The notes under the pieces: model-generated
The model's database searches: none
Told to the model about the DNA's origin: nothing
What the model saw: the letters and a program-made list of their open reading frames with translations, nothing else
NCBI RefSeq assembly: GCF_000378205.1
Contig: NZ_KB899407.1
Location: 1-64,000 of the forward strand
Reading direction: 5' to 3'
DNA: 64,000 nucleotides
Source: Sediminispirochaeta bajacaliforniensis DSM 16054
GTDB taxonomy: Bacteria > Spirochaetota > Spirochaetia > DSM-16054 > Sediminispirochaetaceae
Shown: one piece after another, positions 24,937-34,986 of the stretch
How the letters are laid out: each line of letters begins with the position of its first letter
Numbering within the stretch: the first letter of the stretch is position 1
Position numbers and translations under genes: made by a program

Positions 24937-26484
24937 ATGAAAAAGCAGAGTTTCGCTTGGAAACTAATCATCATAGTTTCGACACTCTTATTATTCTCTC
25001 TTCTCATCTCTGATATCCTGTTTATACGGACCTTTCGTGCCAGCATATACCAAGAAAAACGTGAAAGCCTTACTCGATTGGTCGATGCCGCCATGGGCAT
25101 CATTAACTATACAGCGGAAAAAGAGACATCGGGAGCATTGAGCCGAGAGGATGCCCAGGATATGGCAAAGGAGCTGCTGGCCCACTTTAGCTACGGAAAA
25201 GACAGGATGGATTACTTCTGGATCAACAATCTGCAGCAGATTATGGTGATGCATCCTTATCGTCCGGAATTGGATGGTACCGATATTTCGGGACTAAAAG
25301 ATGCGACGGGTGTGCCTATTTTCCAGAAAATGGTCAATGTGGTAAAGCAATCGGGTAAGGGATTTGTAGAATACTCCTGGCAATATTACAACGAAAAAGG
25401 GCGGATAGAACCCAAGCTTTCGTATGTGGCGGGTTTCAAGCCCTGGGGCTGGATCATCGGAACAGGGATCTACATCGATGACATTGAAAAAACCATCATT
25501 GCGATTGCCACGAGGATCACAGGGATCACGATTATTTTCCTCCTGGTTGCCATTACCTTTATTTATCTTATTTCACGAGCCATGGCGGGACCATTGGTAC
25601 GATTTGCCACCATAGCCAAGGGCATTGCCGAAGGAGACTTGTTGGTAGATGTTCCAACGCTAAAACGTAATGACGAATTGGGAACCCTTGCCTCGGCCTT
25701 GGGCCAGATGGTCGAGCAGGTCGGCAATATCATACTGGAGGTCCAGGAAGCAGCTGCCCAAGTGCGGATCGGAAGCGATCAGGTAAATTATTCTGCACAG
25801 GATCTTTCCAGAGGAACAACGGAACAAGCATCGTCAATGGAAGAGATTTCTTCATCCATCGAAGAGATGGTGGCAAACATGCGTCAGACGGCGAAAAATG
25901 CAAAAGCGACCGATTCCATTGCCCAAAAAGCGGCCACCAGCGCAGGAGAAAGCGGCAAGGCGGTAGGTAAAACGGTCGAGGCAATGAAAGCAATCGCGGA
26001 AAAAGTATCACTTATCGAGGAAATCGCCCGTCAAACCAATATGCTTTCCCTTAATGCCGCCATCGAAGCGGCCAGGGCGGGAGAATCGGGCAAAGGCTTT
26101 GCGGTAGTGGCGGCCGAGGTACGGAAACTTGCCGAGCGGAGTCGTTACGCAGCAAATCAAATTGGAGAACTGATTGAGTCAAGCGTAAAAATCGCCGAGC
26201 AGGCGGGAACGGCCATCGACGACCTGGTTCCCGAAATCATGAACACCAGTAAACTTGTCAGGGAAATCTCGGCAGCAACCGAAGAACAGGAAAACAGCGC
26301 GAGCCAGATCGGCAAGGGGGTCGAACAACTCGACCGCATCGTCCAGGACAATGCGGCGGCCTCGGAAGAACTTGCAGCCTCGGCCGAAGAATTATCGGCC
26401 CAGGCAGAACAGATGCACGCAGCCACCGACTATTTCCAGGTCGACAGGAACGACGTCATCGAAGAAAAGCAGGAGGAAGATTAA
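24937..26484 (+). CDS. Methyl-accepting chemotaxis protein
   Basis: A 515-residue chemoreceptor. Two membrane spans (about 12-32 and 190-212) flank a periplasmic single-Cache domain ([20 protein letters not shown] near 88-107, [16 protein letters not shown] near 167-182, typical of sCache_2). HAMP (about 213-265) and the signalling coiled coil follow, with the hairpin tip [19 protein letters not shown] (about 365-383). sCache_2 receptors often sense small organic acids. AAGGAGG precedes the ATG. Its stop overlaps the stop of the convergent ABC-F gene by four bases. Confidence 0.93.
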   Translation: MKKQSFAWKLIIIVSTLLLFSLLISDILFIRTFRASIYQEKRESLTRLVDAAMGIINYTAEKETSGALSREDAQDMAKELLAHFSYGKDRMDYFWINNLQQIMVMHPYRPELDGTDISGLKDATGVPIFQKMVNVVKQSGKGFVEYSWQYYNEKGRIEPKLSYVAGFKPWGWIIGTGIYIDDIEKTIIAIATRITGITIIFLLVAITFIYLISRAMAGPLVRFATIAKGIAEGDLLVDVPTLKRNDELGTLASALGQMVEQVGNIILEVQEAAAQVRIGSDQVNYSAQDLSRGTTEQASSMEEISSSIEEMVANMRQTAKNAKATDSIAQKAATSAGESGKAVGKTVEAMKAIAEKVSLIEEIARQTNMLSLNAAIEAARAGESGKGFAVVAAEVRKLAERSRYAANQIGELIESSVKIAEQAGTAIDDLVPEIMNTSKLVREISAATEEQENSASQIGKGVEQLDRIVQDNAAASEELAASAEELSAQAEQMHAATDYFQVDRNDVIEEKQEED

Positions 26485-28028
26485 GGTTCGTCCGACAGCA
26501 CCAATCGCCCCGGAGCCTCCTGATAAATTTTCCACTCCCGGTCGGTCAAGGCTTCCCGAAAACGTTGGTCGTGAGAAACCAGAAGAAGGGCTCCTGAAAA
26601 TTTCTTAAGCGCATCCTCCAGTAAGAGGATAGATTCGATATCCAAGTGGTTCGTCGGTTCATCAAGAATCAGAACTTCGGTTTCCATGAGCGATGCCCTG
26701 GCGATAATGACCTTCCTCGCCTCTCCAGGACTCAGCAGGGAAGAGTGCAACACCCCCTCGACCTCAGAACCAAGACGATGCACGGCTGAAATGAGCATTC
26801 CCCGCTCCGAAGAATCAAGGGATGCCACGAGGTCGGCACACAGCCTACGGTCGGCTTCGGATAGCTCCTGCGGCAGGAATACGGCATTACGATAAAACCA
26901 TGGGAAGCGTTCATCCTGATTAGCTAGAAAAAAATGCTCTACGAGGAGATGGATAAGCGTACTCTTCCCGTTGCCGTTGGCCCCTGTTATTGCAACGCGT
27001 TCTCCAGGCCGAAGTTCCAATTCGGGATAGGAGAGTTGTCGGTCTCCCACCTGAAGCTCATCAGGGCCAAACATGAACAGACGGTCCTTTCCACTCAGTT
27101 CACCTCCGAGGGTAAGGCCCGAGGCCTTCCGTATAGTAGTATCATCAAGGCGAGCCTTGGCCGTCTCTTCGGCCCGAGAAGCAGCCGCCAGGGTGCCATC
27201 CAGCTGACGGAGCAGCTTTCCTCCGGTACCATCCTTACCGGAAAGGCGGGCAAGATTTTTCTTGAAACGGGCATCATGGTCCTTGATCGGTAAGCCGGCC
27301 TTGGATCTTCGTTTCTGTTGCCCCTGAGCCAGGTTTCGTCTTCGCTCAAGGTCGCGCTTGAGCGAAGACATATGCTTCTGAGCAGTAGTTAAGGCCCTTT
27401 TCGCTTCCTCCGCCTCACGCGCCGCCTCTTCGAGACCTATAGAGATTCCTCCAGGGCGGAGGACCACCGTGCCGTTCCGAAGAAAGAGGGTCCGCTCACA
27501 GAGACAATCAAGAAGGTAGCGGTCGTGGCTGACAATGATGCCGATCCCCTCATAATCGGCAAGAGCGGCAAGCAGGCGATCACGGCTAACCTCATCCAGA
27601 TGGTTTGTCGGCTCATCAAGGGCAAGAAGATCCGGAGCGGTATAGAGTGCCGTCCCAATCTGCACACGCTTTCGTTCTCCAAAGCTGAGGCTATCCCAAC
27701 GAAAGAACCATTCATACTGGATATCAAGCCTTCGCATGATCTCCTCACTTCGCTCGTCAAAAGCGTAAAAAAAGGAGTCCGCCTGATCCGGAAGGTGTGC
27801 GGTATCCTGGCGACACAGAAGCATCCGGGACGGGGCTTTTACAGAACCAGAATCTGGTTGGTTTTCTCCCGCAATGATCGATAGGATGGTACTTTTTCCG
27901 GATCCATTCGCTCCGACAAGCCCGGTCCATCCGGCTCCTATCGAAAAAGAAAGATCGGTAAAAAGCGGCTCTATCATACCAGGCCAGGAAAATGAGAGTG
28001 CTGAAATTTGAAGCTGATTGAACACCAT
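26481..28028 (-). CDS. ABC-F family ATPase
   Basis: A 515-residue soluble protein with two ABC ATPase domains and no membrane spans. First domain: [21 protein letters not shown] and [13 protein letters not shown]. Second domain: [21 protein letters not shown] and [14 protein letters not shown]. The linker (about 190-310) is long, basic and helical ([20 protein letters not shown]). ABC-F proteins act on the ribosome in translation or in antibiotic protection (Vga/Lsa/Msr-like). The linker length fits the protection group, but resistance is not proven from sequence. Confidence 0.88.
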   Translation of the reverse strand: MVFNQLQISALSFSWPGMIEPLFTDLSFSIGAGWTGLVGANGSGKSTILSIIAGENQPDSGSVKAPSRMLLCRQDTAHLPDQADSFFYAFDERSEEIMRRLDIQYEWFFRWDSLSFGERKRVQIGTALYTAPDLLALDEPTNHLDEVSRDRLLAALADYEGIGIIVSHDRYLLDCLCERTLFLRNGTVVLRPGGISIGLEEAAREAEEAKRALTTAQKHMSSLKRDLERRRNLAQGQQKRRSKAGLPIKDHDARFKKNLARLSGKDGTGGKLLRQLDGTLAAASRAEETAKARLDDTTIRKASGLTLGGELSGKDRLFMFGPDELQVGDRQLSYPELELRPGERVAITGANGNGKSTLIHLLVEHFFLANQDERFPWFYRNAVFLPQELSEADRRLCADLVASLDSSERGMLISAVHRLGSEVEGVLHSSLLSPGEARKVIIARASLMETEVLILDEPTNHLDIESILLLEDALKKFSGALLLVSHDQRFREALTDREWKIYQEAPGRLVLSDEP

Positions 28029-28224
28029 GACGGCGCCTCCTTTGTTAAGAAAGCGGCAATGTCACGGCCGTCAAATGGAATTGTACAGACCGCAAGAATA
28101 GGATCGCGGGGAAAAAGACGCCGCAGACGGAAAACAACCATCCTGTCTTCTTTTTCCCTGAACTATTCTCACGCTTCTACTCCCTCTTTTGAGAATTATA
28201 TGGTAAAACAAGAGGCGGATAGGG

Positions 28225-29073
28225 TCAAGTGGGCCGCTTGAGACGAAGAATAAACCGCATTCCCAATCCCGTCTCCTGATCCTCATAGCTGAAGGCCCCG
28301 CCTATCTGGGCGACAAGGGCTTTGAGCAACGCAATGCCAAGGCGCTTTGCCTCGGAATCGGTCCATCTTTCGGCAAAACTCGGACCGTTGTCGGTCAGCT
28401 CAAAGGTCAAAATTCCTTCTTTATCATCTTCGGAACCACTTCGGTAGAGCCTCAGATGGAAAAGCCCCGTCCCCCCGGGAAACGCATACTCAAATGCATT
28501 AGCAACGACCTCGTTTACAATGAGGGCAAAGGGAACGGCCAAATCCAAGTCAAGCATTCTCCCCGGACAGTCGAGATCCAGAGAAAGTTCGACCTGCTTT
28601 CCACGCCGGGCTTCCTCATACTGTTCGGTAACAAGACGAATAAGGTCGCAAAGATCGACTTCCGAAAATTCCTCACGACGGAGGATCTCTTCATAGACAC
28701 GTGCCATGGTATCGATCCGTTGCTTGGTGCGGTAAAAGATCTCATGTTCATCCCCGTCCGAAAGCATATCCATCCCCAGATTGAGAAGGCTCCCAACAAT
28801 TTGGAAATTGTTTTTCACGCGGTGATGGACCTCACGTAACAGCTCTTCTTTCTCGTCGAGGAGCTGTTCGAGTTCTTCTTCCCGTTCCTCAAGGAGCCGG
28901 ACAAGCTCCATAAGATGTTCCCGCTGTTCACGAAGATCCCTGATGGTCTCACGAAGCTGGGGGTAATAGCTTTTTCGAATGGATCGATCACCAAGCCCTA
29001 TGATTTTGCTGCGTACCAGATCGATATTTCCATCGCTATAGGGCTCAGAAGATGCAGCCATAGATCCCTTCAA
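28225..29073 (-). CDS. Soluble HisKA_2/HATPase histidine kinase
   Basis: A 282-residue cytoplasmic kinase with no input domain beyond a coiled coil (about 35-78). The H-box is LLREVHHRVKNNFQIVGSLL (about 78-97), and the ATPase core has NEVVANAFEYAFPGG and TDNGPSFAERW. It overlaps the alcohol dehydrogenase gene by 29 bp and is translated from within it; ATGs at 29073 and 29061 are both possible. No response regulator is adjacent. The coupling suggests that it serves the same metabolic response as the dehydrogenase. Confidence 0.85.
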   Translation of the reverse strand: MKGSMAASSEPYSDGNIDLVRSKIIGLGDRSIRKSYYPQLRETIRDLREQREHLMELVRLLEEREEELEQLLDEKEELLREVHHRVKNNFQIVGSLLNLGMDMLSDGDEHEIFYRTKQRIDTMARVYEEILRREEFSEVDLCDLIRLVTEQYEEARRGKQVELSLDLDCPGRMLDLDLAVPFALIVNEVVANAFEYAFPGGTGLFHLRLYRSGSEDDKEGILTFELTDNGPSFAERWTDSEAKRLGIALLKALVAQIGGAFSYEDQETGLGMRFILRLKRPT

Positions 29074-30211
29074 TATCTTCCCGCTTCACGGGTCTGGGAT
29101 TGGTCACCATGCAGACATCAGACATAGCTCGCTGCGAAAGCATCCTGATCATGGCAGCATCGACCTTTGGGACACCGAATGTTTCGCCCAGGCGCACACT
29201 GCGACGCAGGCGAACCAAGGCATCGGTGAGAAGTTCCAACACTACGTTCTGCGATTCTCTAGAAAGCTCTTTGCCGGTAAGCAGCGAAGCAATCACTCGG
29301 TAACGATCCGGCACAGCCTCAAAATTGAAAGCTACCACATGCTCCAGAAGCAGGGCGTTGCAAAGGCCGTGAGGAAGATCGAATACTCCGCCGAGGGCAT
29401 GGGCCATGCTGTGAACCAGACCAAGACTTGCATTGGAAAAGGCGAGCCCGGCGAGAAGGCTCCCCATCATAACGCCGGCTCTGGCATCAATATCCTGCGG
29501 CTTTTGGATCACCGTCGGAAGGTAACGGCAGAGATAGCGGATCGCCTCAAGGGCATGCATATCCGTCATGGCACTGGCGGCATTGGAAACGTAAGCCTCT
29601 ATGGCGTGGGTGAGGGCGTCGAGTCCCGTTTCGGCGCTTAACGCCTGATCCATGGTATGGGTGGTCTCGGGATCTATCAAACTAATATCCGGTACCACCC
29701 CTTTACTGACAATAGCGATCTTCGAGGAGGTATCAGCATCGAGAATGATGGCAAATTGAGAAACATCAGCGGATGAACCTGCGGTGGTCGGAATACAAAG
29801 CAGGGGAGGCATGGGAATCGGCACATTATCCACCCCCTCAAAGTCAAGAATGTGGCGATGATTGGAAACGACAATGCCGATACCTTTCGCACAATCGATA
29901 GGGCTCCCGCCGCCGACGGAAAGTAGCATATCGCACTTCGCCCGGCTATAGTAGTCGGCGCCTTTCATCACCTCATCGGCACGAGGGTTGGGTGAAACAT
30001 CAAGAAAAAGTTCGTAGACAACACCAGCTTCTCTGAGAGCCGCTTCAACCTTGCCGGTCCATCCGGCCTTGGTCACACCATCATCGCTTACAAGCAGAAT
30101 TCGCTCAGCACCAAAATTCTTCACATATTCAGCGCATTTTTTGAGAGCAGAAGGGCCAAAAATAAATTCGGGAGCAACAAATTTCCTTAATGACGATACA
30201 TGTTCCTCCAT
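29045..30211 (-). CDS. Iron-containing alcohol dehydrogenase
   Basis: A 388-residue group III alcohol dehydrogenase, distinct in sequence from the one at 6745. Cofactor loop: SVGGGSPIDCAKG (about 98-110). Metal site: GLDALTHAIEAYVS, LVHSMAHALGG and LPHGLCNALL (about 194-285). It would reduce aldehydes with NAD(P)H or the reverse. It heads a two-gene unit with an overlapping histidine kinase and follows the DUF89 gene by 38 bp, so the three may be cotranscribed. Confidence 0.9.
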   Translation of the reverse strand: MEEHVSSLRKFVAPEFIFGPSALKKCAEYVKNFGAERILLVSDDGVTKAGWTGKVEAALREAGVVYELFLDVSPNPRADEVMKGADYYSRAKCDMLLSVGGGSPIDCAKGIGIVVSNHRHILDFEGVDNVPIPMPPLLCIPTTAGSSADVSQFAIILDADTSSKIAIVSKGVVPDISLIDPETTHTMDQALSAETGLDALTHAIEAYVSNAASAMTDMHALEAIRYLCRYLPTVIQKPQDIDARAGVMMGSLLAGLAFSNASLGLVHSMAHALGGVFDLPHGLCNALLLEHVVAFNFEAVPDRYRVIASLLTGKELSRESQNVVLELLTDALVRLRRSVRLGETFGVPKVDAAMIRMLSQRAMSDVCMVTNPRPVKREDIEGIYGCIF

Positions 30212-30249
30212 ATTAAAAGCGTAATTGTACGCCGCAGGAACTGCAAGGA

Positions 30250-31140
30250 TCAGTCGATGCTTTGTGAAGGTATCAGCATGATGTCACCCATAGCACCACC
30301 GCAATGGTGCGAAATCACTCTGCACTTAACCCGAAACAGCAGATAGATCATCCGTGGAGCATCGTTGAGGGTCTCATAGTTCCCCTGCCCCTTGGCCACG
30401 ACCATATCCGAGGAGAAAAAGCGTTCTAAAAATTCATCTGAACAGAGATCAAGAGGAGTCCCTGGTGCCGGACTTCCGCTGGAGATCACCTCACACACAT
30501 TATTGAGGCCGATCGTCTTTGCATCTTCAAGGGTAGCGTCATTGATGATCGGCTCATCCCTGACAGCCACAGTTATGGAGATATCCGGATAGAGAGCCGC
30601 AATGGCTTCGATAAGCAGCATATCAAATACGATCTCACCGGCATTGTCCGAGATAAAGAGCAGGCTCCGGGCTTTTGAGAGCTCTTTTCGAAAGGCCTCC
30701 AGCATGAAGGTCGAACCAGACTGGCTTGCCAGTTTCGACTCTTCTCCGCTGATCAAATCTGCAAGTGTCTCATCGATATCAAGATGGTGGTTTGCTCCGA
30801 AATCGATGCTGTTTCCCGCAATGGCGTATTCCATCGCCCGCGTAAGGGAATCGGAAGCCGCTGCAATGTTGCTCCGTACCAGCCCCACCGCTTTAAGCGC
30901 AAGCTCATTACATCGCTTTTTTTCATCGGCATAGGGATCAAAAACCCCAGTCATGTCTCTAATAGTCCGATTTATTTTCAGGCTCATCACCGGAGGACGG
31001 GTCTCAAGGTCAAAAGAAGGAAACATCCCGGCAATCTCATTGAGGATGAGGCGCTGCTGTGCCTCATCAGCCCCTGAGCGCCTGGCAACATCAAGCCCCT
31101 GATCCATAAAGCAGCCGAAACAGTCAAGATATGATCGCAT
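30250..31140 (-). CDS. DUF89/ARMT1-like damage-control phosphatase
   Basis: A 296-residue protein of the DUF89 family: CFGCFMDQGLDVAR at the N-terminus (Cys pair), LFISDNAGEIVFDMLLIEA (about 161-179, the metal-site Asp-Asn), VAVRDEPIINDATLED and VVAKGQGNYETL near 255. Family members are Mn/Ni-dependent phosphatases thought to clear damaged sugar phosphates or related metabolites. The start at 31140 is chosen because GGAGG lies five bases upstream, inside the codons of an earlier in-frame ATG at 31152. The substrate here is unknown. Confidence 0.8.
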   Translation of the reverse strand: MRSYLDCFGCFMDQGLDVARRSGADEAQQRLILNEIAGMFPSFDLETRPPVMSLKINRTIRDMTGVFDPYADEKKRCNELALKAVGLVRSNIAAASDSLTRAMEYAIAGNSIDFGANHHLDIDETLADLISGEESKLASQSGSTFMLEAFRKELSKARSLLFISDNAGEIVFDMLLIEAIAALYPDISITVAVRDEPIINDATLEDAKTIGLNNVCEVISSGSPAPGTPLDLCSDEFLERFFSSDMVVAKGQGNYETLNDAPRMIYLLFRVKCRVISHHCGGAMGDIMLIPSQSID

Positions 31141-31198
31141 TTCATCCTCCATGAAGAGAGTACCCTTTTTGAAGCGTACAAATCAAGGAAGAGAAACC

Positions 31199-31227
31199 TT
31201 GGCGATACGGTTCCATTTTGCTATCTT
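31199..31227 (+). promoter_or_regulatory. Probable promoter of the GldA-GldG-like operon
   Basis: TTGGCG (31199-31204), 17 bp and TATCTT (31222-31227) are the best -35/-10 pair ahead of the ABC operon. The support is the match and spacing only. Confidence 0.45.
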
Positions 31228-31268
31228 TTTACATTAGTACGAACCTACCCCTTTTCGGAGGAATGCTC

Positions 31269-32204
31269 ATGATTACCTTATCTTCGGTGAGCAAAGATTA
31301 CGGCTCCTTCAGAGCCGTCGACAATCTTTCGCTCGAAATCAAGGAAGGGGAGATCACCGGCCTACTTGGACCAAATGGTGCGGGAAAAACCACCACCATG
31401 CGGATGATTACCGGATATTTTCGGCCTTCATCAGGCACCGTCTCTGTCAATGGCATCGATGTCTCCAAAGATCCAGAAACGATACGTTCGATTATCGGCT
31501 ACCTTCCTGAGTCACCACCACTTTATGGAGAAATGTTGACCTACGATTACCTCCGTTACGTAACGGGAGTAAGAAAGATCACGGATGAGACAGCCATCAG
31601 GCGAACCGCCGAGATTTGCGGTATCACCGGGGTAATGCATAAACGCATCGATCAGCTGTCGAAGGGCTATAAACAACGAGTAGGACTTGCCCAAGCCATC
31701 ATCCATGATCCAAAGATTCTGATTTTGGATGAGCCCACAACAGGTCTTGATCCAAACCAGATCATCGAAGTCAGAAACCTTATCACCGAAATCGGAAAAA
31801 CAAAAACCGTTATTCTCTCCACCCATATCCTTCAGGAAGTGGAGGCAATTGCCAACCGGGTGGTCATCATTAACAAGGGGGCCATCGTTAAAGACGACCA
31901 TACCGATAATCTGAGGGCCGTTAAAAACGGCCATTACACGGTACGGCTGGCTCTTTCGGGCACGAATGCCACAAAGGCCCCAGAATTTTTTTCCACCCTC
32001 CCGGGCATTCTGGAAGCGCACCAGGTGCCGGGTGAAGAGGGCCTTATTACGATCCTGGTAACCGCCGGGACGGAAGAAGATGTCAGACCAGCCCTCTTTC
32101 ATACGGTAACACAAAAGGGTTGGACGCTTTTCGAAATGAGCAGGGAGAAACAATCCCTGGAAGCAATCTTTCGTGAGCTCACCACCGGAGGCGACCATGA
32201 TTAG
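31269..32204 (+). CDS. ABC transporter ATPase, GldA/NodI-like
   Basis: A 311-residue ATPase with GPNGAGKTT (Walker A, about 37-45), LSKGYKQRVGLAQAI (signature) and ILILDEPTTGLDP (Walker B), followed by a regulatory C-terminal domain. It powers the permease encoded next. The start at 31269 is used because GGAGG lies seven bases upstream; an earlier in-frame ATG at 31218 lacks a ribosome-binding site. It is first of four tightly linked genes with the layout of GldA-GldF-GldG systems, here followed by a DUF4340 protein. Confidence 0.9.
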   Translation: MITLSSVSKDYGSFRAVDNLSLEIKEGEITGLLGPNGAGKTTTMRMITGYFRPSSGTVSVNGIDVSKDPETIRSIIGYLPESPPLYGEMLTYDYLRYVTGVRKITDETAIRRTAEICGITGVMHKRIDQLSKGYKQRVGLAQAIIHDPKILILDEPTTGLDPNQIIEVRNLITEIGKTKTVILSTHILQEVEAIANRVVIINKGAIVKDDHTDNLRAVKNGHYTVRLALSGTNATKAPEFFSTLPGILEAHQVPGEEGLITILVTAGTEEDVRPALFHTVTQKGWTLFEMSREKQSLEAIFRELTTGGDHD

Positions 32205-32892
32205 CATGACAAAACGCGAGCTCTACTCGCTCTTCGGAGGGCCGATAGCCTACATCGTTATTGCCCTCTTCCTTCTTTTCTCGGGAATGCTTTTTTTCCC
32301 CACCTTTTTTATCTACGATCAAGCCGAAATGCGGGGATTTTTCCAACTACTTCCCATTCTATTCAGTTTTTTTGTCCCCGCAATAACCATGAGGAGTTTT
32401 GCCGAAGAGCGGAGCAAGGGGACCTTTGAGGCGCTGGTCAGTTTCCCGGTTTCAAGCGGAAAAATCGTCCTCTCAAAATTCTTCGCAGCAGTGATCTTCA
32501 TAGCAGTAATGCTTGCGCCGACCCTGCTGTATGTGGTTCTTATCTCCCTTGTCGGGGACCCGGATCCAGGTCCGATTATCGGAGGATACGTTGGGGCACT
32601 GCTTTTGGGAGCCGCGTATGCCGCTGTGGGACTCTTTGCCAGCAGCATGACCTCCAATCAAATCGTTGCCTTCATCGTCACCGCAGCCATCGCCCTTCTG
32701 TTCACCTTTTTTGATCAGATGCTTGTCCTTGTCCCTGCCGCTTTGGTAAACATATTGGAATTTCTCGGTACGCAATACCATTTCAAGACCATATCAAGAG
32801 GCCTTTTGGACAGTCGGAGTCTCATCTATTTGATCTCGCTGACGGCGGTATTCCTCCTTTTTACCGTAAAAGCAGTAAAGGAAAGGAGGTAG
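32197..32892 (+). CDS. ABC transporter permease, GldF-like
   Basis: A 231-residue integral membrane protein with six predicted spans (for example GPIAYIVIALFLLFSGMLFF, 11-30) and the ABC-2 type signature region RSFAEERSKGTFEALVSFPV near 66-85. It forms the membrane part of the ATP-driven complex. It overlaps the ATPase gene by eight bases and has its own GGAGG, so translation is coupled. Confidence 0.88.
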   Translation: MISMTKRELYSLFGGPIAYIVIALFLLFSGMLFFPTFFIYDQAEMRGFFQLLPILFSFFVPAITMRSFAEERSKGTFEALVSFPVSSGKIVLSKFFAAVIFIAVMLAPTLLYVVLISLVGDPDPGPIIGGYVGALLLGAAYAAVGLFASSMTSNQIVAFIVTAAIALLFTFFDQMLVLVPAALVNILEFLGTQYHFKTISRGLLDSRSLIYLISLTAVFLLFTVKAVKERR

Positions 32893-34986
32893 ATGATGAA
32901 ATTCAAAGAACGCCTGCAAAGTGTCAAAGAGTGGCTCCTCGGGGACGCTTCTGATCTTTTCTTCTATCTGCTCATCATCGTGCTTGTTAACATCGCCGCC
33001 TCTCAGTTCTATATACGAAGCGATCTGACCAAAGGTGATGTCTACAGCCTCTCCCCAATAAGCAAAGAGCTGGTGCAGGGAATCGATGCCCCACTTACCA
33101 TCAAGGTCTTTTTCTCACACGATCTTCCTGCTCCATACAACAGTGTGGAACGATATCTGAAGGATATCCTCGAAGAGTATGTCAGGGTCGGGGGAAAAGA
33201 TTTCACCGTTACCTTCTATGATATGGATGATGCGGATAGTAAAAGCAGCGCATCCGACTACGGTATCGCTCCCGTTCAGATACAGGAGATTAAAAGCGAC
33301 CAGTTTCAGAGCAGGAGTGCCTATCTCGGCCTGGCCATTATTTACGGAGACGGCATCGAAGTCATCGACCAGATTACCAATTCATCCGGCCTTGAGTATC
33401 GTCTGACCACCACCATGCAGAAAATGGTGGCAGCCGTTGATGCCCTTCACGGTATCACCGGTAAACCGATGCTTACCCTCTATCTCTCGAAATCTCTCGG
33501 AGCCTTCGGTATTAAGGGCTTCGACGACCTTGAGCAAAACGTGAGAGACGCCGTAACGCAATTGCCGCCATCCATAAGGGACAGAATCGATTTTCGTGTG
33601 GAAGATCCCGATGCCGGAGACATTAAGGAGCTCAGCGACCGTTACGGAATCCAGACCATCCACTGGAGGGCTTCCACGGATCAGGATGGGAAACAGATCC
33701 CCGCGGGTAACGGGGCCCTCGATCTGCTGCTTTCCTACGGCGATAAGTCACGTCTCATTCCCATAGGCCTTTCCCAGCGCCTTTTCAGTGGATATGCAAT
33801 CAGCGGCGTCGACAATCTGGCCACCAGAATCGAAGAAACGATGAGAGCACTCCTCTCGAACAATCCTGCCGTCGCCTACCTTACGGGCCATGGAGAGCTT
33901 TCACTTGCAGACCAGCAGCAGGGTGCCGCTCCCTTACAACAGCTTCTTTCCGATATGTACGAGCTGAAGGAGCTAAAAACCGGAGAGGATGGAAATCTGA
34001 CAATACCCGATAATGTCAGCACATTAATCATAAACGGTCCCAAGACGGAAATTTCGGAGAAGGAACGTTATACAATCGATCAGTTTCTTCTGAGGGGAGG
34101 CAATCTGGTCCTCTTCTTGGACCCATACCAGGTAAACCAGCCGACGGCCTATGGTCAACCTCCCAGCTATACCCCGATTGAGACGGGGTTGGAGGATCAG
34201 CTTTCGGCATACGGCATTGATTATAAGCGAGGCTATGTCTTGGACAATGAAGCTTACAGCCAGCGGGATCCCCAGTACGGAGACATCAAGATATACTGGG
34301 CGCCATTACTGTCGGGCAAGAGCCTCAGCAAGGAAAGCCCCATCACCAAAAACCTCGGTGAGATGATTACCTTACAAAGTGGTACGTTCATTATTCCCGA
34401 TGAAACAGAAAACAGCGATGATATCACTACCAAGGTGATCCTTTCATCGTCTCAAAAGTCATGGCTGATGGACAAAAATATCATGCTTAACCCCATGGGG
34501 ATGGTTCCGCCGGGGGATGAAAAACTGCAAAGCTATCCCCTGGCTTTAAGCCTTGAGGGGAGTTTCTCAAGCGCCTTTCCGGCTCCTCCCAAAGAGGAGA
34601 CCACGGAAGAAGAAAAACAGGCCCTTGATACGGCTTCTCAGATAACGACATCGATAGCAAAGGGACGAATCGCCGTGGCGGCAACCTCGCTGTTAACCAC
34701 ACCACAGCTCCTCGACCCATCCTCATCAAACAGCAATGCAGCTTTTGTTCACAATCTGGTCGATTGGAGTACCGGTAACGATCAGGTCATTCCCATGAGA
34801 ACGAAGGGATTGGGAAGGCACAAGCTGTTGTCGACCTCCCCGGAGGTACGAAACCTGATAAAGGGAATCGCCATGGGTTTTATACCGTTACTCATCATTA
34901 TTGCCGGCTTGTTTGTATGGCGACTCCAGCGATCGCGGCGACGAGCCATAGAAGAACGCTTTTCCGGAGGTGCGCACCATGTCTAA
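32893..34986 (+). CDS. GldG-family ABC auxiliary protein
   Basis: A 697-residue protein anchored by spans near 20-42 and 652-675, with most of the mass outside. The N-terminal part (YSLSPISKELVQGIDAPLTI) and the middle (AVAYLTGHGELSLADQQ, LLRGGNLVLFLDPYQ) are typical of GldG/ABC_transp_aux proteins. Such proteins complete GldA-GldF type complexes. In Bacteroidetes these are linked to gliding, but homologues are widespread in non-gliders and their cargo is not known. AAGGAGG precedes the start, one base after the permease stop. Confidence 0.85.
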   Translation: MMKFKERLQSVKEWLLGDASDLFFYLLIIVLVNIAASQFYIRSDLTKGDVYSLSPISKELVQGIDAPLTIKVFFSHDLPAPYNSVERYLKDILEEYVRVGGKDFTVTFYDMDDADSKSSASDYGIAPVQIQEIKSDQFQSRSAYLGLAIIYGDGIEVIDQITNSSGLEYRLTTTMQKMVAAVDALHGITGKPMLTLYLSKSLGAFGIKGFDDLEQNVRDAVTQLPPSIRDRIDFRVEDPDAGDIKELSDRYGIQTIHWRASTDQDGKQIPAGNGALDLLLSYGDKSRLIPIGLSQRLFSGYAISGVDNLATRIEETMRALLSNNPAVAYLTGHGELSLADQQQGAAPLQQLLSDMYELKELKTGEDGNLTIPDNVSTLIINGPKTEISEKERYTIDQFLLRGGNLVLFLDPYQVNQPTAYGQPPSYTPIETGLEDQLSAYGIDYKRGYVLDNEAYSQRDPQYGDIKIYWAPLLSGKSLSKESPITKNLGEMITLQSGTFIIPDETENSDDITTKVILSSSQKSWLMDKNIMLNPMGMVPPGDEKLQSYPLALSLEGSFSSAFPAPPKEETTEEEKQALDTASQITTSIAKGRIAVAATSLLTTPQLLDPSSSNSNAAFVHNLVDWSTGNDQVIPMRTKGLGRHKLLSTSPEVRNLIKGIAMGFIPLLIIIAGLFVWRLQRSRRRAIEERFSGGAHHV

